A stretch of 64,000 nucleotides of DNA from Burkholderia sp. WSM2232 (GCF_000472545.1 NZ_AWZV01000010.1:181544-245543), one strand, 5' to 3'; shown: positions 1 to 10,400, counted from the first letter of the stretch. Numbers and translations: made by a program. Notes: generated by a model not told the origin, from the sequence alone.

Positions 1-1313
1 GCAAATGTCACTGCCTCTAAAACGCCGACGTGTTTTCTCAGGTGAGCGTCAACTTCGGTCGGTACTACCTGATTGCCCCCTCGTTTGATTACCTCTTTCA
101 GCCGGTGGGTGATGTAAAGATATCCGTCAGAGTCCAGGTAGCCACCGTCTCCAGTACGCAACCAACCATCGTGGAAGGCGTTCGACTGATCACCGGCGGT
201 TGAGTACTGCGTGATGACGCTGGGGCCACGAACGACGACTTCGCCGACTTCGCCCGCGCGGGCATCGACCATCTTCGCATCGAGCACACGTATCTCCGCG
301 CCAACGGGCTGTCCTACGGAACCGACCTTGCGTTTGCCGGGTGGCAGGGGATTCGAAGCGATCAGCGACGACGACTCTGTCAAACCGTACGTCTCAATCA
401 AAGGCGCTCCGTAGGCATCCTCGAGACGTTGGATAACATCGAAGGGCATCGGCGCGGAAGAAGAACGCACAAATCGGAGAGCGTTTGACGAAGCTGGCAT
501 TTTGCTTCCCCGCGCGTCAAGTTGCCGTAAAATTGCCAGATGCATTGTCGGAGCTGCAGTGATCCACGTCGGCGAGAGCCGCCCCACATAGTCGATGGTT
601 GCATTGGCGTCAAACGATCTCACACAAACTACAGACGAGCCACCAATCAATGACGCGACGCTCGCGCTTAGCAGACCGTGCACATGAAACATCGGCATCA
701 GATTGAGACATCGATCTTTCGGCCCCAACGAGAACATCGTCGCGATCGCTTGCGTGCTCGCAAGAATATTAGAGTGAGTTAACTCGACGACCTTGGGCTT
801 CCCGGTGGACCCTGACGTTTTCATTAGCAAGGCGGTATCGAGAGGCTCTGGTTCGTACGCATCGGTGAAACTGGGCAACGCGTACATGTGCGGCGAGTCA
901 ATCTTTGAAACTATCGATTCAGACGACATCTGGATGAATTGGATTCCGAGGTCGACAGCCGCCGCTGCGATCGACGCATCGCAGTCCATTCCTACGATCA
1001 CATCAAGTCCCATTTGCGTGATGTCGCTCTCAATTTCCGCGGGGCGCGCACTTGGATTTAAAGGGGCGCACGCACCAAGAGAACTAATGGCAAGAAAACC
1101 AGCCAATCCCTGCCATCCGCGCGGCGCGACAAGGCCAACACGACTTCTTGGGGATATGGCTTCTTCCAATAGCAGTTGGCGGAGGCGTGCTACAAGCGCT
1201 GCAAGTCCCTCATACGACAGGACAATCTCTCCGGGCACGATTATGGCGGTTGCCGTGCGTTGTGCAGGGAACCACATATCGATAAGCTGCTTTAAAGTAC
1301 GGAAAGGAATCAT
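1..1313 (-). CDS. AMP-dependent acyl-CoA synthetase/ligase (3' end outside window)
   Basis: The minus strand is open from an ATG at 1313 to the window edge (437 codons seen). It encodes an adenylate-forming enzyme, which activates a carboxylic acid as an acyl-AMP and passes it to CoA or a carrier. The phosphate-binding loop reads LLMKTSGSTGKPKVVELTH, followed by LNLMPMFHVHGL, the A5-type IETYGLTESSS, the A7 aspartate in GWLRTGDGGYLD and the hinge region THRLKEVIKRGGNQVVPTEV, so most of both subdomains is present. The gene lies 84 bp downstream of the sulfotransferase on the same strand and is probably cotranscribed. The C-terminal lysine loop is beyond the edge. The substrate cannot be told; both oxalate/CoA-ligase-like and biosynthetic roles are possible. 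Confidence 0.88.
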   Translation of the reverse strand, partial: MIPFRTLKQLIDMWFPAQRTATAIIVPGEIVLSYEGLAALVARLRQLLLEEAISPRSRVGLVAPRGWQGLAGFLAISSLGACAPLNPSARPAEIESDITQMGLDVIVGMDCDASIAAAAVDLGIQFIQMSSESIVSKIDSPHMYALPSFTDAYEPEPLDTALLMKTSGSTGKPKVVELTHSNILASTQAIATMFSLGPKDRCLNLMPMFHVHGLLSASVASLIGGSSVVCVRSFDANATIDYVGRLSPTWITAAPTMHLAILRQLDARGSKMPASSNALRFVRSSSAPMPFDVIQRLEDAYGAPLIETYGLTESSSLIASNPLPPGKRKVGSVGQPVGAEIRVLDAKMVDARAGEVGEVVVRGPSVITQYSTAGDQSNAFHDGWLRTGDGGYLDSDGYLYITHRLKEVIKRGGNQVVPTEVDAHLRKHVGVLEAVTF

Positions 1314-1397
1314 CGTCAGTTGTCGAGGTAATGAGACAGTGAACCGCCAGCGTACCAGTGAATGCCCGACTGGCGGTTGTAGATATTTCTACGCTCG

Positions 1398-2375
1398 TTA
1401 CGCCAGTTCTCCGACACGGACGCTTTGCTCGTCCAGACCAAGCGTCTGGCAACATAGTGCAAAGTGCCGCTCATATACATCAGTTACCATTTGCGGAATC
1501 AAGGCGGCCAAATCGGCCGACGCCCGCAGTAGCTCCCGCTCCTTATATACGTAGCGCTCTTCAGTTCCATGAAGACCGGGGACAACGAACGGCGGCGGTT
1601 CAACCGGGAACCTGACTTTCGCATGTTCGGAGTTGAGTGCTCCCCGCGCACCCCAATTATCTATAACATCATTTGTGAATCGTTGACCAATGCCTAGCGC
1701 TTGGAAGAGCGCAGGAATGGCGACGTCGGGCTGTTTCGACGCTTCATAGACGTAGTAAAGAGTATCCACTCCGTTGCGAACCGCGTAGCTCTCAACGCGG
1801 ACCGCGTTCAGCGCGGACGATGAATAGTTGAGTGCCAAGCGCTCGATATCCAACTTGCTAGACCATTTATTAATCCAAGAATCTAGGGAGCGCACCGGCT
1901 CGCGATCGACTATAATAAGTTTCAGCTTTTTTGCGGGATAACCGGACTTGAGTAGTATCTCAATCGGGTTATACAGACATTCAGCCAATAGATACGGCCC
2001 AGCCATCTCTTTTGCAAATACCGGCGAAACGGGATTAGGAAGCGACCAAGGTTCCCCAACGCTCCCATAGGCAATATGTCGGAGAACCGTTTTTACGGGT
2101 TGATAATAGGCGTCAAGTCCCGCCATACCAAACAAATTGGTGAGTGCGGTTGAGCCAACCCTGCACTTGCCCCACGCAATAAACGCTTCCGGGAAATCTG
2201 ATTCGCGCATTTTGGCAAAGCCTTTAGATAAGGTCGCGATGCACTGATCAGTGAACTGCTGGAGCGTCAATTCTGCGTTCTGATATTTTCCGTCACTATT
2301 CAACTTTTCACTGTAGATGGCGTCGTTATCCGCAAGGATCAGATCCGCAATGCGCGTCATGAGATTTTGAGACAT
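1398..2375 (-). CDS. sulfotransferase family protein
   Basis: This 325-aa protein carries the two PAPS-binding signatures of sulfotransferases: a P-loop-like 5'-phosphosulfate element, WGKCRVGSTALTNLFG, near residues 68-83, and a 3'-phosphate element, IIVDREPVRSLDSWINKW, near the middle. Such enzymes move sulfate from PAPS to a hydroxyl or amine of a small molecule or glycan. I chose the ATG at 2375 because AAGGGGA stands just upstream on the minus strand; the longer frame to 2492 adds 39 residues with no family resemblance. The downstream AMP ligase suggests a small biosynthetic operon continuing off the left edge. Base composition is more AT-rich than the core genes, in line with transfer. 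The acceptor is unknown. Confidence 0.8.
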   Translation of the reverse strand: MSQNLMTRIADLILADNDAIYSEKLNSDGKYQNAELTLQQFTDQCIATLSKGFAKMRESDFPEAFIAWGKCRVGSTALTNLFGMAGLDAYYQPVKTVLRHIAYGSVGEPWSLPNPVSPVFAKEMAGPYLLAECLYNPIEILLKSGYPAKKLKLIIVDREPVRSLDSWINKWSSKLDIERLALNYSSSALNAVRVESYAVRNGVDTLYYVYEASKQPDVAIPALFQALGIGQRFTNDVIDNWGARGALNSEHAKVRFPVEPPPFVVPGLHGTEERYVYKERELLRASADLAALIPQMVTDVYERHFALCCQTLGLDEQSVRVGELA

Positions 2376-3087
2376 GCAGCAATCCCCTTTTGGACACCAG
2401 GGTGTCCACAGAATATTAATTGATGTTTTTCTATCTAACTCGCGGTCGAAAGCAACTGCGCTCGACGCGCCGGTTGTGACCGCCAATACCAAAGCGGGCG
2501 CGCATCCGCGTCGTTCTGGCTCAACCGCTAGCCGGACAGGATGAATAACAGGATTATGAAACTGTTCTCCGTGAGCCCATGCAAATGATGTCCGACAGCA
2601 CGGAATTCGTCAACAAAATTTTTAGTGTGCTTATTAAATGGAAATAGGTATGCCTTATGAATAAGATTACAAAGTAATAATACGAATGAAACAGGAACAC
2701 ATGAGAAGACCGCATTTTCCGTGGCGAAAGTAAATTGTAAATCTATTCCCAATAGTTGCGCTGGAAATACGCGAGCGGCGGCGTTGCAAACATGGCAACG
2801 CAGGAGTTGCTTTTAACTCTCCACACTATCTGCCTCTGCACAGGTCGTGCGCGCAGTCTCGGTTCACATTCCCGGCGCGCGTTGTGTCAATTGCGGCACA
2901 CCAACCTGCATCAATCCAACGCTGCGATCGCATAACGTGGGGCAATGGCGGAAGACGCGATACCGGTTGTGGCTATCAGGCGAACGGCGGACGCCGAAAC
3001 AATACGGCAGGGACGTTCGACAAGGGTCAGCAGGTTGAGGAAAGCGTCCAACGGTCTCGCGCTAGCGGATGCGTGAACTAGCGCGGA
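2376..3087. other. AT-rich intergenic stretch, no supported gene
   Basis: The part next to the sulfotransferase (about 2380-2760) is clearly AT-rich compared with the rest of the window and probably holds that operon's promoter. A 74-codon minus-strand frame at 2528-2752 has no family resemblance and no good ribosome binding site, and I do not call it. From 2800 to 3087 I see nothing coding. Confidence 0.5.
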
Positions 3088-3252
3088 TCAAACATTAGTC
3101 GAAGGCGAACGGGAACAGAGCAAGCTCTGTGTTGCGGCGTACATTTGCCAATCCAGTGTCATGGCGGCGAGCGGCAGTTTTTGACCGGGGCGATGGTCTG
3201 CTAAGGGGCCAGTTCCAAGGACGATGCTTGGCGTGATAACGGCGGTCTCCAT
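3088..3252 (-). pseudogene. possible 5' stub of a LysR-divergent target gene (54 codons)
   Basis: A short minus-strand frame starts at an ATG at 3252 behind a strong AGGAGACCTC ribosome binding site and stops at 3088. The peptide begins METAVITPSIVLGTG and loses any protein-like character toward its end. It lies divergent to the LysR gene at 3489, where the regulated gene of a LysR pair normally sits, so I read it as the surviving start of a truncated target gene. It is too short to name an enzyme family. A true 54-aa leader or small protein is the alternative. Confidence 0.35.
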
Positions 3253-3488
3253 GAGGTCTCCTGTCTAGCGATGTTGAGCAGAGCCTAGCCAAACCAATTT
3301 CCGCAGGAAAGACAAGATTTGCTAGCGGGTAAATATAGAAAGTTGTCACGGAAGACGCGTCGGAGCGCCATTGGAAACGCCGCGCTAATAGTGCAATTTC
3401 GGTCAGACACGCTGATGCTTCGTGCCATTGATCATTCACCGCGAGAATAGATAACATTCCTAGATGAGGGCAGCTTGCTGGAGGGCAC

Positions 3489-4359
3489 ATGAAGACGCAT
3501 CAGTTGAAGGCCTTCCTCGCCGTGGTCGAACATCGCAGCATCCGCGGCGCGGCGCGCGCCTTGCAGCTCACGCAGCCGGCCATCACTCGCGTGATGCGCG
3601 AACTCGAAGGTGAGTTCGGGGTTCCACTCATTGCGCGTAGCGCGCGTGGCATCGAACTGACCCAGTACGGTCAGCTGTTCGAATCTCGTGCGCGGCTGCT
3701 GTTGCAGGAAATGCGTAGAACGAGAGAGGAACTCGACCGGCTGAAGAGCGGCAAAGAAGTGTCGCTCGTACTGGCCATCAGCCCCACGGTCGCCTTGACC
3801 GTGTTTCCAGCCGCACTGGACCGTTTCAGCGCCGATCTGCCCGCCGCGACAGTCAATCTGTTCGAGAGCAGTCCCACGCCGGGACTGAACGATCTCCGCA
3901 GCGGCCAGCTCGATCTGTTCGTCACGCACCTGCTAGATGACGAGACCTACGGCCGGAGCGATGAGTTCGCTCTCGCGACTTTGTTCCCGCTTGGCTGAAC
4001 TGCTCGGTGAGCGTTGGTGCATCCAGTCCTACGGAGATCGAGGGTCGGCGCTCGTCCAGTCGATCTTTGACCAGAATGGCCTCGCCCGGCCCGCGCGCAT
4101 AATGTCATGCGAAGCCTTCGCCGCCGTACTGGGACTCGCCAGAAGTACCGACACGCTATGCGTGATGACGCGACCGCTCTTCGACGTGCTTGCGCCCGCG
4201 CACGGGCTCGTCGCATTGGATATCGAAGAACGGCTGCCATCGATCACGGTGGCGGTCGTATGGCGCAAGAGCGCGATGTCGCTGCCCGCGGTCGATCATC
4301 TGGTGAACTGCCTAAAGCGCGCTTCCACGCAAATCGGACTCGCGCCGGCAGAGGTCTGA
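3489..4359 (+). pseudogene. LysR-family regulator broken by internal deletion and frameshift
   Basis: The first frame (ATG 3489, stop 3998) has an intact N-terminal winged helix, with HQLKAFLAVVEHRSIRGAAR at residues 4-23 and LTQPAITRVMRELE just after it, and the start of the effector domain, ending ALATLFPLG-stop. The remainder of the effector domain continues in another frame with LAELLGERWCIQSYGDRG through to 4359. In intact LysR proteins roughly 20-25 residues lie between these two segments, so a deletion of about 60-70 bp that is not a multiple of three at about 3985-3995 explains both the missing residues and the shift. A 169-aa truncated DNA-binding protein may still be made. Its presumed divergent target is also reduced to a stub. 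Confidence 0.8.
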
Positions 4360-4541
4360 CTACGACTGATCTGCCGTTCTGGACGGTTGAGAATGAATGT
4401 CGGCTATCTGGACGCTTGCGGGTTACTCGTGTCTGTCCGGTTCTTACTAAAGAATTCGAAAGCGTTGACGATAAGCAGATGATCGCGCCGTCCACAGCTG
4501 CGCGCCACGCTTCTTCGCGAACGACAAGAACACATGGAGCC

Positions 4542-6089
4542 ATGACCACGCTTTCATCCGTGAACCTTGCTACGACTCCCGCCCCCACGCCCCTCACGGA
4601 TTCCGCGAATCCCGCGACGGCGGTTAACGGCGATGCGAAACGCATGGTGGCGCTCTCGCCGTCGGCCATCGTCACGATCCCTTCCGCGAGCAACATTACG
4701 GTGCTCGAAACCTATACGCCGGCAGGCACGCCGAGCGCCGCCATGCCGACGGTGACCTGGGCCAGCGACAACCGCGACGCGGTAACGCTCAGGATGGCGG
4801 GGGACTACGCCGTGCAGACGATGGCGGGACGTTTCGCCGGGCTCGGCAGCGCGCTGCTCGATCGCTTCAAGACCACGGGCAGTGATTATTCGCAATCGGT
4901 CAGCGTCGGCTCCGGAGGTGTGGGCGGCGTTGGACCGTCTTCTCAACGATCCGCCGGCCAGGCCGGCCTGACGGTGCGAACGGCGAGCGGCGCGACGGTC
5001 GAGATCGCGCTCGCCAGCGAGGACGGGAGCCTTTCGGTCAGCATCAAGAGCAGCGGCGCGCTCAGCGAGAGCGAACGCAATGCGCTGGCAAAGCTTTCAG
5101 AGGGTTTCCAGCAAGCCATCGATGGTCTGGGCGCCGTGCCACCGACACTCGACCTGAGCGGCCTGACGCAGTCCGACACCTCGGTGCTTGCTTCCGCGAC
5201 CTTTCGATACAGCATAAGGGGCGCCGGCAATGCGGACATCTCGGCGAGCTATTCGCAGGACAGCGCGGCGCGAAGCCTGAGCGTCACGAGCGCGGCGGGC
5301 ACCATGAGCGTGAAGATCAATACGAGCCATTCGGCACTTTGGGGAACGAGCGCACAACGCGCTGCTTCTGTGGCGAGCTATCTTCAGCAGTTCGACCACG
5401 CCAATTCACGTGGGCACGGCGATGCAACGCTGATGTCGATGTTCAAGGACGGATTCGCGCGGATGAACGAGGACTACGGGACGCCTTCGGCCGAGGCGCT
5501 GCCGGGAACGGGCTACACCCCGGGGCTGCAGCAGTCGGCCCAGGCGATGTTGACCGGACTCGCTGACTTCAGCGCATCGATCACGGACGCGTCGGCGTCG
5601 CCTAATCCGATGCGCCCGGGCGAAGTCGACGCATTCTCGTATCAGGTCTCGCAAACGACGCAGCTCGAAGGCTCGCGCTTCGAAGGCAAGATCTCGCAAA
5701 GCCAGCAATCACATCTTGTCGCCAGCTACCATCAGGCGCTTACGGGCGGCGCCAAACCGGCCCTTACCTCATCGAGGTCCTCGCAGAACTACGATTATGT
5801 GCGGATAGACGACTCCGGAGAAAGCACCGTCCAACTTGCGACGGAACGTGGCGCGCTGGTACGCGCCTCGCAGCGTCAGACTTCGGACCAGAGCACACAT
5901 CATTCGAAGTACGAACGAGGCGTGCTGACTTCTGACCTCACCACCCCGGACGAGACATCCTATTCAACCGAGATGCTCTCGTTGCTCGAACCGCTCATTG
6001 GCAAGGGCGACGCCGCGCGCAATAGCGCTGAATGGCAGCAGGCGCTTTCCCGCGTTCATCGAATGATCGTGCCGAATGCGTCGATGTAA
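4542..6089 (+). CDS. hypothetical protein, 515 aa, Ser/Thr/Ala-rich
   Basis: The frame is open from far upstream, but protein-like sequence begins at the ATG at 4542 (MTTLSSVNLATTPAPTPLTD), with GGAG a few bases before it. The protein is rich in serine, threonine, alanine and glycine, I see no cysteine, and it has neither a signal peptide nor a membrane segment. The N-terminal 90 residues look disordered. The central part has alternating polar and hydrophobic stretches such as GLTVRTASGATVEIALAS, suggesting beta structure; the C-terminal part is more helical. I do not recognise a family. It stands alone between the broken LysR gene and an integrase remnant, so its neighbours give no clue. GC content and codon use are like the core genes. 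Confidence 0.6.
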   Translation: MTTLSSVNLATTPAPTPLTDSANPATAVNGDAKRMVALSPSAIVTIPSASNITVLETYTPAGTPSAAMPTVTWASDNRDAVTLRMAGDYAVQTMAGRFAGLGSALLDRFKTTGSDYSQSVSVGSGGVGGVGPSSQRSAGQAGLTVRTASGATVEIALASEDGSLSVSIKSSGALSESERNALAKLSEGFQQAIDGLGAVPPTLDLSGLTQSDTSVLASATFRYSIRGAGNADISASYSQDSAARSLSVTSAAGTMSVKINTSHSALWGTSAQRAASVASYLQQFDHANSRGHGDATLMSMFKDGFARMNEDYGTPSAEALPGTGYTPGLQQSAQAMLTGLADFSASITDASASPNPMRPGEVDAFSYQVSQTTQLEGSRFEGKISQSQQSHLVASYHQALTGGAKPALTSSRSSQNYDYVRIDDSGESTVQLATERGALVRASQRQTSDQSTHHSKYERGVLTSDLTTPDETSYSTEMLSLLEPLIGKGDAARNSAEWQQALSRVHRMIVPNASM

Positions 6090-6140
6090 CGCGGCGCGCC
6101 CGCTGACTATCGATCCCACTTCTCCGAAGAGGAGATTGTC

Positions 6141-6255
6141 ATGGAAGCGCTTGCTTCTTCCGGCGCTCATCGGGTGCCGTGGAACAGCGGTAGGCTGACC
6201 GGCCGGAAGCATCCGTTGGAGCTTCGAGAGATCTGGGCCGCCCCACGCGTCAGGA
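6141..6255 (+). pseudogene. N-terminal remnant of a tyrosine recombinase
   Basis: After a good ribosome binding site (GAGGAGATTGTC) an ATG at 6141 starts a frame reading HRVPWNSGRLTGRKHPLELR and then EIWA. This resembles the conserved start of a family of phage-type integrases that reads roughly PWNxGKLxGQKxPLKxxxIWAIR. The resemblance ends at about 6255, just before the hairpin, and no catalytic domain follows. It is a scar of an earlier integration event, lying where the ABC permease and HTH genes are also cut. Confidence 0.6.
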
Positions 6256-6258
6256 AGA

Positions 6259-6292
6259 CATCCGGGCCATCAAACCATCGATGGCCCGGATG
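6259..6292. terminator. 13-bp perfect hairpin at the end of the permease remnant
   Basis: CATCCGGGCCATC (6259-6271) pairs perfectly with GATGGCCCGGATG (6280-6292) around an 8-base loop. It lies 29 bp past the stop of the minus-strand permease remnant, where that gene's terminator would be, but no T-run follows on either strand. It may be a weak terminator or a leftover recombination or REP-like structure. Confidence 0.45.
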
Positions 6293-6320
6293 GAAGCGGA
6301 TTAAACAAACCGAATCTTCA

Positions 6321-6632
6321 CTACCCGCGATCTGTCCGCGCGAGATGGACCTCAAGTCTGTGCAAGCCAATCGACAGCACGAATGTCATCAGCCAATATG
6401 CTGCCGCAATCGCCAGGTAGGGCTCCCAATACCGGCCATACGCTCCCGCTACTGTGCGCGCCGCATAAGCCAGTTCGGCGAGTCCAATCGCGGAGACTAG
6501 CGAAGTGTCTTTCAGGAGCGCAATCATGTTGTTGCCGAGCGCTGGCAGCATGCGCCGGAACGCCTGCGGGACGACCACATAGCGCATCATCTGCAGATGC
6601 GTGAGACCCAGTGAAAGGCTTGCCTGTATTGA
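6321..6632 (-). pseudogene. C-terminal remnant of a polar amino-acid ABC permease
   Basis: Reading the minus strand from about 6632, the frame gives SIQASLSLGLTHLQMMRYVV followed by PQAFRRMLPALGNNM. This is the EAA-loop region of HisM/GlnP-type permeases (compare ASxSLGLTxxQxxRxVxLPQA), which contacts the ATPase. It then shows the last two transmembrane segments, ending LARTDRG-stop at 6321. The N-terminal half is absent: upstream of about 6625-6640 the same DNA belongs to the truncated HTH-like gene. It cannot make a functional permease. It differs from the intact permease at 55696, so it is not a recent copy of it. Confidence 0.8.
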
Positions 6633-7365
6633 TACGATACCGGGTACCTTGAGTTAATTTTTCGGTAATGCGAACTTCGACGTGAGCTCCACCCTTTGAC
6701 AGTTCCAGGCGTTCATTGTCCTTTGCCATCTGAACCGTGTATCCCTCAAGCTCTGCTCCGTGGCAGATGATGTTGAGAATCAACAGTCCTCGCTGGTAGG
6801 TGTCCACGGATAAACGCGCGGCGAGCTTGCGATGCGAGGTCACCAGCAACTGCCCCGTATCACAAAAGGATTCCCAGTTTCCGTAGACCACTTCGCCTTT
6901 GTGCTGGTATTGCTTTCCGGGATGGCTCTGTTCCCACTCATATCGTTTTTTTAAATGCTCAGCGCGAGTGACGCCTTTGTCCATTTGCTCGCGTAACTGT
7001 TTGATGGCGCGATGCCAATCTTTTTGCTTGGGGGCAGCGTCCGCGGCGACTTCGTTATCCTTCTGAATTCGCTTGTCGGCACGCACCTCGACGAGCCGTT
7101 TGGGCCGGTCGATTATTGCTTTGACTGCCGATATGGCAGCTAGGACTTCTTGTTCTGACATCGCAGGCAGCTGAGGCCGTTGAATCGTATGTCCGAGGTC
7201 GACGCGTGTCCAATGTCCGGGCAGTGGGACGGGTATCCGGAATGCGTCACATACTCGCCGCACATCTGTTCCCGAAATGCCGTATTTACTGCCGACGTGC
7301 ACCATAGGGGTAGTCCATACCTCCCGAAATAGCTGGTCGCGATTTGGGATCGGGGCATTGAGCAT
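6352..7365 (-). pseudogene. HTH-like uncharacterised protein, 3'-truncated and fused out of frame onto permease remnant
   Basis: From an ATG at 7365 (GAAGAGGTG upstream) the protein starts RDQLFREVWTTPMVHVGSKY and then has GISGTDVRRVCDAFRIPVPL. This matches a widespread N-terminal motif (xELYxxVWSxPMxxLAxxYGISDxALxxxCxxxxIPxPPxGYW) that looks like a helix-turn-helix; those proteins have no assigned function. A charged middle region (residues 90-170) looks helical. About 240 native residues remain. After about 6640 the frame runs into the permease remnant in a wrong frame and ends at 6352, so the last 95 or so codons are not original. It follows the Mrr-NACHT gene by 117 bp on the same strand and may have been its operon partner. 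Confidence 0.65.
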
Positions 7366-7482
7366 CAAACACCTCTTCGCATTTCGAATTACATCGGTAT
7401 GGTGTAGTCAAGATCTCAGCGGAGGCTGTTGTCGCTCGTGGCATCGAATTTGGCAAAACCTGCTTGGCGAAATAGCCATCAA

Positions 7483-10400
7483 TCACTGTGGCAAGCGTGG
7501 TGGACTCAGATCTGTATGCTGTAAATTTTTCTCTGCTTCGAATTGTGTAACGGGCAGCTTAAATTCGCCTCTGGAAACACCATCGCGCCAGATTGTCAGG
7601 ATCCGACGCGCAAAGGGCGTAACAGCTCGGGCGAGCGCCTGCTGAAGTATCGCGACATCACCAGTGACTAAGTGGCGAGCTACCATCCGTACAAATGACC
7701 AGAACAAATCTGCCGCTGCTTCGGGCCAGTCCTCGATTCGAGCAATGACGTCGGTCACCATGAATAGGATCCCGTCATTCCAACATGCGTCTATTGCTTG
7801 CTCGATAAGATGGCGTTTGGCGGGGTGCATGTAGCCCGATTCCAAACAACGCCGTAAGAGATTGATGCGAACAGGGGTTGCCGGGCGGATACTCAATGCG
7901 AGCAGGCCCGACAACAATGTCCACTCATCCGTGATCGCTACTAGGATAGTGTCAATTTCTTCGTCATCTAGGTCGGAAAATATCGCCCGGAAATCATCCC
8001 GCACGTAGGCGATCGAATGCGTGTCGTAGTACAGAAACGAGAGCAGGAGCTCCTTTGGGAGAAGCGTCCGCGCGAGTGCTGCGGCGGGTATGAGCGACGA
8101 CACAAGATACTCGAAACCATGCCGGGGAGTGCTAGCCGAAATCTTGCTGGCGATATCTTGCTCAACCAAGTCAAGCTCGTGAACGCTGTCACTTTCGACG
8201 ACTTCTCTCACTCGAGAGAGACGCCTGATTGCGGAAGAAAGCAGCTCGACCACATCTGCGCTGAATCCAAGTTCTGCAACCAACTTAAGTGCCCGTTCTG
8301 TTCGCCAGCAATGCCAGTCAAGCTCCGAGCGTAAACCGGTTTCGCACGCAGTCAACAGTTCGTCGGCGTACTCATTGCGCAGCTTGTGTTGTTCGAGGAA
8401 GAACGCACATGCCGAGCCTGCGTCGTCGCCCCACTGTCTGATACATTCAAGCGAGTATTTCGCGAGCATGAGACTGGGGCATTGCGCAGCCAATTGCCAT
8501 AAACGTAGTCGGCGCTCACCGAGGCTCGGGGGGAGTTTTTTCTCCACCTGTTCGACGAGCTCCGGTGGGAGCATCTTTTTTCGAAGTACGTCGTCGATCA
8601 ACTGGCCGAGATGAAAATTGGACTCCGTGGAAGCTTCCACATCGGAAAGGTCTGCGGTCGCACACGCAAATGCCAGAGATACGTCGATCTCAATTCCTGC
8701 CGATGTGGCCGACCGGATCAGGTTGGCTTTTCCGATGATCGATAATTCGGCTGATATTGCCGCGTTGGCCTTCTTGGTTGCGCGCTGTGGGGCGATTTGC
8801 TGGAGCGCGAACAGGGCAACCTGCCACGTCCCCAGATCGGATGCCGCATCGAGATGGCGTACCACGATTTCTTCGTCATCGGCATCGCGTTCGTAGGCGA
8901 CGTGGAACAGGGATTCCGCCACCAGGTCACCGGGTGACGATTCGATCAGCCGTTGTCTTGCCAGGTCGAGCCGGACCGGAAGCGGGGCGCATTCCCATAC
9001 TGCTACGTTACCTCCGGTCATTGTGATCGGCGTTGACTTGATACGGTCCATTTCAACCAGCAAGGCGCGAAGGAAAGCAACATCGCCACTCGCTGAAAGT
9101 GCCCTGCGCGCAGCATAGTGGACGGGATCGCGTTTGTCGACGGCGAGCTGGCGAAGCTTTCCAATCGCATTCTCTGATTTGAGATTCGAGAGCCCATGCA
9201 GCGCACGGGCTCGCGCGACCTCAGGATGTTGCGGAGCAACGGAGTAGAGGAGCCATTGTTCTGCGCTGGCCTGAATTTCCCGCGGCATTTCTAGGGCAGC
9301 TTGTGATCCAAGTACTACGTCAGCCTCGAAAATGGCTTTCAGAAAATCAATCCGTTCTCCATCCGGGACCAGCTGTGCTGCGAAAACCCACGCATCATCG
9401 GCAACGGATTCTCCGAGAGTTTGCCCATGTTGTCTCCAGTTACGAGCGAGGAACCGGGCTGAGAGTGCGCCAGCGATCAACTGATGTCCGAAATGGAGGT
9501 GGCCATTCTCTGTTTTGCGGAGAAGTTCGTGCTGGATGAGCAAATTAACGACCTCGGTATCCTTCATGCCCGAAACGCCGAGTGCGTCAGAGCACAACTG
9601 TCTCGCCTGCCCGATCCATTTGCCGGCCTGAGTCGCCGGGCACTCCAGTCGTCCGTCGTGAAAGATCCCGTGAAAAGCTAACGCGCCGGCTAGTTGCAGG
9701 ATAACGTCGGGGGCCAGTTCGTCCCCTAGCTCGTTGTTTCGCCTGCAGCGGCCCAGGAGCAGTGCCTGCAATATCTCGCCCAGAGTTGCAGGCAGTTCTG
9801 CCGCCTCGCGCCACAGTCCGATCGCAGCCAGGACGGCAAACGGCGTCCAGAAATGTGGGGATCCAGACCGGTCCGACAAACCTCTGTATGCGCGAACAAA
9901 TGCGCTGGCTTCATCATTGGGGAGCTCCGCCTGGGCGAGGCGACGAACTCCCATCGGGGTTAGGTCCTCAAGCTGTACGTAGGCAGACGGCTTCTTCGGC
10001 AACACCAGCCGGCTGCGCCGGCTGGAATCGCGGGTTGCGATGACGCAGACGACGCGATTGCGATCGAGCAAGGGCTTCAGCTCATTCAGGAAGGCCTGCA
10101 TGTGAGGGGCGGGGCATTCATTCAGTCCGTCACAAAGCAGCAATATCCTGTCCGGAAGCGTTTGCCAGTTTCCATGAACTACGCCGAGTTCCTGATGAAT
10201 GGTGGCGTTGATACTTCCCGGCAGATAGTTCGCCAAGCTGATCACCACGGCAAGCATCGAGTCGGATGACTCTCGTGCCGTATTGGCGCGGAGAAGGGAG
10301 AGTGCAGCAGTTTTTCCGATGCCGCCGTCGCCGAGAATGATGGCCAACTCGCCGTCGTCCAGCTGGCGTATGTCGTCCAGTGACTTCAGCGTGTGCGTTG

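Noticed and set aside
793..1554. 253-codon plus-strand frame
   Set aside because: It lies antisense to the AMP-ligase gene, whose minus-strand reading shows the complete set of adenylation motifs; the plus frame has no family features.
2528..2752. 74-codon minus-strand frame with hydrophobic character
   Set aside because: AT-rich DNA gives Phe/Leu-rich translations by chance; there is no ribosome binding site and no conserved pattern.
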